Positions 59,800-64,000 of a stretch of 64,000 nucleotides of DNA are shown here, piece after piece. This stretch comes from Dromiciops gliroides. Taxonomy: Eukaryota; Chordata; Mammalia; Microbiotheria; Microbiotheriidae. The stretch's first letter is position 1. Each line of letters opens with the position of its first letter. A model generated the notes under the pieces. It saw only the letters and a program-made list of their open reading frames with translations. It did no database searches and had not been told where the DNA came from. The DNA lies in NCBI RefSeq assembly GCF_019393635.1, contig NC_057863.1, positions 641,735,306 through 641,799,305 on the forward strand. Direction: 5' to 3'. Position numbers and translations under genes: made by a program.

Positions 59800-60545
59800 A
59801 GGACTTCTATGAATTGCTGAGGGAAGGGAACAGAAGCAGGGAAACAGTATAGGAGACTATGACAGTGTAAATGGAAAGAACAACAGCAAATAAATACTGA
59901 AGTGGAATGTTTTATAATTTAAGAGAGCAAGGTGTTTGTGCTTTGTTGGAAAATGGTTTTCCCTCCCTTCATTTGGCAGGTGCGGGACTGTAGGTGTGGA
60001 ATGTCACATTATGGGACTCGGCTGATATGTTGGTAGGCAGCTGGAAGCACTGTAACACTTTTAAAAGATCTATTCAACCTTCAAAAATTATTATTGGATG
60101 ATTTTTTTTTCCTCTATGAAGAAAATTCTTTGTTACAGAGGATGACTCATTGGGCAGAGGAGAGGGTGGGATAGATTCAGAAATGAAGGTTTAAAAAGAT
60201 CCATAAGCTGAAAAAATTGTATGTAATGATTGCACATGTATAACCTAGATCAGATCACTTGCCATCTTGGGGCAGGGAGAGGGAAGGGAAGGAGAAAAAT
60301 CTTATTTTAAAATGAATGTGGGGGGGGGGGGCAGCCAGGTAGCACGGTGGATAAAGCACCTGCCCTGGATTCAGGAGTGCCTGAGTTCAAATCCAGCCTC
60401 AGATACTTGACACTTACTAGCTGTGTGACCCTGGGCAAGTCACTTAATCCTCATTGCCCCTCAAAAAAATAAAATAAAATGAATGTGGAAACCATCTTTA
60501 CATGTAATTGGAAAAAATAAAACGCTATTTACCAAAAAATAAAAA
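59800..60545 (+). mobile_element. L1 3' end with SINE insertion
   Basis: A marsupial L1 3' UTR (tgattgcacatgtataacct, then ggcagggagagggaagggaa) interrupted by the SINE at 60319. Confidence 0.75.
60319..60475 (+). mobile_element. tRNA-derived marsupial SINE in L1
   Basis: A plus-strand copy flanked by aaaatgaatgtgg on both sides. Confidence 0.94.
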
Positions 60546-60599
60546 TTTTAAGAAATGTATGGAAGCCGAGAAATTGGAGTGCTGCTCTGAGGATGGTTG

Positions 60600-60860
60600 T
60601 TCTTGGCAGCTAGGTGGTGAAGTGGACAGAGAGCTGGACTTGGGGTCGGGAAGACCTGAGTTCAAATCCAGATAGTTGTTTGACCTTGGACAAAGCTACT
60701 TAATCTCTCTTTGCCTCAGTTTCCTCACCAGAAAAATGGGGATAATGATAGCACCCACCTCTCAGGAGAGAACCAAAGAGATAAGATTTGTAAAGTCCTT
60801 AGCACAGTGCCCGGAACATAGTAGGAGCTATATAAATGCTAGCTATTATCATCCTTGATG
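60600..60860 (+). mobile_element. MIR/CORE-type SINE
   Basis: gcagctaggtggtgaagtgg with a diverged CORE and the end gcacagtgcccggaacatag. Confidence 0.65.
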
Positions 60861-61790
60861 GTAGTCTTAAGGCCCTCTCTTGTGAACACAACAACAATGA
60901 CAATAGCTAATGCGGACAGAATGGTTAAAGTTTCCAAAGTATTTTCCTACATCATTTCATCTGGCCCAACCAGATCTTTAGGCTGGCTGCACCGTGGGCA
61001 GCTTTTAGCTTCTCCATCACTTGCTTAAGAAAGATGACTGGGGATTTGGTTGCTTCTTTAAGTGGCATCGACTGGTGCTGGAATTTCATGCAGCAGAGGA
61101 CCCTAGGGACTCTCTGAAGTCACCAACCAGTCAAAGAACACACTGTGTTCCTATGGAGTCCTCCCTCTCTCAATGGTTCCTCCAGGGACTCTACTTCTCC
61201 CAATCAACAAGATGTGGCACCAGGGAAAGGAGAGGAGCAAAATCAGGCAGGGAACAGCTTGGGTCAAGATGTCCATCGGCATTTGTTGCCTCCTTATAGG
61301 GGAGCCAGTGATTCTGCATCTCCATTTCGACTTCATCAATGGTCCAGCATCCATGTGTGAGCATGGATACCCACAGGCTTCTCACAGCTGCTGCCAGCAT
61401 AGCACAGAGGGAACAACTCTGGCATCAGAGACTCTGGGCTCAAATCCGTCCTCTGTCACTTACCCTCGTGACCTTGGGCGAGGTATTTCATCTTGCCTCA
61501 ATGGCATGAAAGAAGCTTTCCTCAAAAGAAAAAAATCATTCACAGCCCCTGCTTACCTCTCTTTGCATCAGTACATACAAGTATGGAGAAAAGGTAGTAA
61601 CTTCACAGAGCTCCCCACACAATCCCTCCAAATAGCTCCAAATAATGCCATGGATCAGTACATATAAGTATAAATGTGATAATGACACATCCCCACCATA
61701 CTCAGACCTGGAGGGAAATAGGCTAGTGATCAGGATACAGCAAGTGCTTAATAAATGCTTGTTGACTGACCAATTGATAGCTTCCTAACA
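60860..61790. other. Intergenic, no gene recognised
   Basis: Short open frames exist at 61021-61667 but none shows codon bias, splice sites or homology I know. Part of 61380-61520 resembles a MIR. Confidence 0.4.
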
Positions 61791-62335
61791 GGTCTTCCCC
61801 ACCTCACTCCCCCTCTTCAATCCATCCTTCTTACTTCTGCATAAGCAATCATCCTTACACAAAAATCTGGTCATGTCATTCCTCCATGGGGGGAAAAAAA
61901 TCTATTGCTTTCCAAATAAAATGCCAATTTCTCTACCTGTCATTCAAGGCCTGACTTGATCGGGTGCCACCCAGTCTAGGATTCTGTGACAGCACTGAAG
62001 CACTAAGGTTCAGTGTACTCTGGGGAAGCTTCCGGTGCACCAACCCCTGGCCCCTCACCTTTCCACCCACATATTTTGGGTCCCATCCTCTTCCCTAGGT
62101 TTGTGATTTCAGAATCATCTTAGATTTCTCTACCATTCCACGGCTGATCAATGAGAATTTCACAACACATCTCCCCACTTCCCTTCTCTCTACCTCATCC
62201 CCTCTCACTCAGATGTAAGAGCCCCAGCTGCATCCTTCTGTTTCCAACATTTCCCCCTCTGACCCATCCTCTGTTCAGTTGCCAAAATAACCTTCCTGAA
62301 AAGTTTCAGTGACTCCCTATTGCCTTGAAAATAAA
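61790..62335 (+). mobile_element. L2 LINE 3' portion
   Basis: Plus-strand text tctggtcatgtcattcctcc, ttctctacctgtcattcaag and later ccttcctgaaaagtttcagt. Confidence 0.65.
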
Positions 62336-62765
62336 ATATGAACTCAGTGAGATGAGCAGAACCAGAAGAACATTATACACAGTATCATCAACATTATGTG
62401 TTGATCAACTGATAGACTAGATTCATCGCACCAATCCAACAGTACAAGAAAGTTCCAAAGGACTCATGATGGAAAAGGCTCTCCAAATCCAGAAAAAAAA
62501 AAACAAAAAAGGAACTGTGGAATATGGATGCTGATTGGACCATACTATTTCTTTTGTTTTGGTGCTGTTGTTTTTCTTTTTTGAGGTTTTTCCTTTTTGC
62601 TCTGATTCTTCTCTCGTAACATGACTAATGCAGAAATATGTTTAGTATTATTTTTTATATATAACCTATATCAGATTACCTGCTGTCTGGGGGGGAGGGA
62701 GAAAAATTTGAAATTTGAAATCTTATATAAACAAATGTTGAAAACTAAAAAAAAAAAAACCCCAA
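62335..62765 (+). mobile_element. 5'-truncated L1 3' end
   Basis: It starts in the ORF2 C-terminus (gtgagatgagcagaaccaga) and has the 3' UTR atataacctatatcagatta with an A-rich tail. The same 3' UTR type is seen at 15300-15450 on the minus strand. Confidence 0.82.
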
Positions 62766-62959
62766 AAACCTCAGTCTAACATGTGAAATCCTCCATGGTC
62801 TGTCTCCCACCTGCCTAGAAGGAAAGCAGGGATCTTAAAAAGCAGAGGTGAGAAGGAAAAGTTTCCCAAGCATCTCCAGTGTAAGGGAGGGAGAATAAGA
62901 TTCTCCCCCTTCCCCCATCTCCAGTTCATCCAATGTAATTACAGGAAGGAAGAAAACAA

Positions 62960-63215
62960 GCATTACATAATGCCAGCTATGTGCCAGGCACTGTGTTAAA
63001 TGCTTAACAAATATTATCTCATTTGATCCTTATCACAGTTTGGGGGGCTAGGTGCTATTATTATCCCCACTTTACAATTGAGGAAACTGAGGTAATCAGG
63101 TTAAATGACTTTCTCACGGTCACACAGCTAGTAATTATCTGATTTGAACTAAGGTCTTTCTCTTTTCAGTGCAAGCCCTGCAGTCTATCCACTGTACCAG
63201 GTAGCTACCATTAGG
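62960..63215 (-). mobile_element. MIR-like SINE
   Basis: ccactttacaattgaggaaa, then gtcacacagctagtaattat and ctatccactgtacc. Confidence 0.65.
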
Positions 63216-63283
63216 CATAGGATATAATTCTACATGATGATGTTGTAACATGTAAACAAGATATATCTATGCCCTATCATCTC

Positions 63284-63433
63284 TTTTTTTGTGTGTGTGT
63301 GAGGCAATTGGGGTTAAGTGACTTGCCCGGGGTCACACAGCTAGTAAGTGTTAAGTGTCTGAGGCTGGATTTGAATTCAGGTACTCCTGACTCCAGGGCC
63401 GGTGCTCTATCCACTGCACCACCTAGCTGCCCA
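63284..63433 (-). mobile_element. tRNA-derived marsupial SINE with GT tail
   Basis: A minus-strand copy with the tail junction tttttttgtgtgtgtgtgag. The flank is catctcttttt/catcatcttttt. Confidence 0.92.
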
Positions 63434-64000
63434 CGACATCATCTTTTTAAATGCCTTTGCTAAAAGGTAAGTCATTCTATTAGCTGTTTGTTAAGGAATA
63501 GTGCGCTGGTGGGAATCACTGAAGCTTTAAAAGCTGGGTAGGGATTTAATAGAGAGGTACTTACTCTAAGCACAGGAGAGAGAGCAGGAGCAAAAGCAGA
63601 GTGCCCTCAGGACATAGCTTGTGTACAGTGGAGCTATCCAGTTTGGTCAAAACATAAGGTCCTTAGTTGAGAATTAGATTAGGAAAGTAAGATGGCACCA
63701 GATCAGTCAGAATCAGTCAGGCCTTGAATGACAGTCAGTTGACAATCAGTCAATCAACAAACATTTATTCAGCACCTACTATGTCCATGCAGCTATGTCA
63801 ATTGCCCAGAGGGATGATCATGAGAACCTGTACTAGGCTAATGGCATTGGCCATAATGAGGAGGAAACAGAAAGAAGAGTTTTGAGAAGACAGAACTGAT
63901 AGGTCTGAATAATTGCTTGGAGATGAATGGAAAGAAAGATGAAATCATGGAAAACCATGCAGTGAAAGGGTGATGGCTTTGGAATCAGAGGTTCTTGGTT

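Noticed and set aside
61145-61667. 164-codon and overlapping frames near the right end
   Set aside because: No homology; overlapping frames of similar length exist on both strands and MIR-like text lies inside.

Overview
The window is nuclear DNA from a marsupial, most likely an Australian one. About forty copies of one young tRNA-derived SINE are present (head like ggggcagctaggtggcgcag, tail like cccaattgcctc), resembling WSINE1/WALLSI-type elements. Longer MAR1-type CORE-SINEs, MIR, L2, CR1/L3, marsupial L1 and a BovB/RTE relic accompany them. No bacterial or viral genome features are present. The species cannot be fixed from sequence alone.

The genes match, in mirrored order, the human 19q13.12 block WDR62-THAP8-CLIP3-ALKBH6-SYNE4-SDHAF1. 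From left to right: the 5' part of WDR62 (minus, eight coding exons, 215-12285, running off the left edge); THAP8 (plus, 22689-24173, zinc-finger part apparently degraded); CLIP3 (plus, 13 coding exons, 24910-30031); ALKBH6 (plus, six coding exons, 38319-41069); SYNE4/nesprin-4 (plus, KASH end at 44595, N-terminal exons not all found); SDHAF1 (minus, 54312-54629); and two exons of a zonadhesin/tectorin/FCGBP-type von Willebrand D protein (minus, 56535-57664) that I do not know from the human locus.

The genes are functionally unrelated: a centrosome/spindle scaffold, a THAP-family protein, a membrane/microtubule linker, a 2-oxoglutarate dioxygenase, an outer-nuclear-membrane kinesin anchor and a mitochondrial complex II assembly factor. 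They are compact and GC-rich, with CpG-type promoters bearing NF-Y, CRE, E-box or NRF1-like sites. The spaces between them (12.6-22.3 kb, 30.6-36.9 kb, 44.7-53.8 kb, 57.8-64 kb) are built almost entirely of nested retroelements.

The best leads are the THAP8 gene with a recognisable but damaged first THAP exon and no second one; the VWD-domain gene next to SDHAF1; a solo LTR inside an L1 flanked by inverted arms; a BovB relic broken by two sister SINEs; a SINE dimer inside one target-site duplication; SINE copies with CA-repeat tails; and two G-rich minisatellites at ALKBH6, one with a 283-bp higher-order unit.
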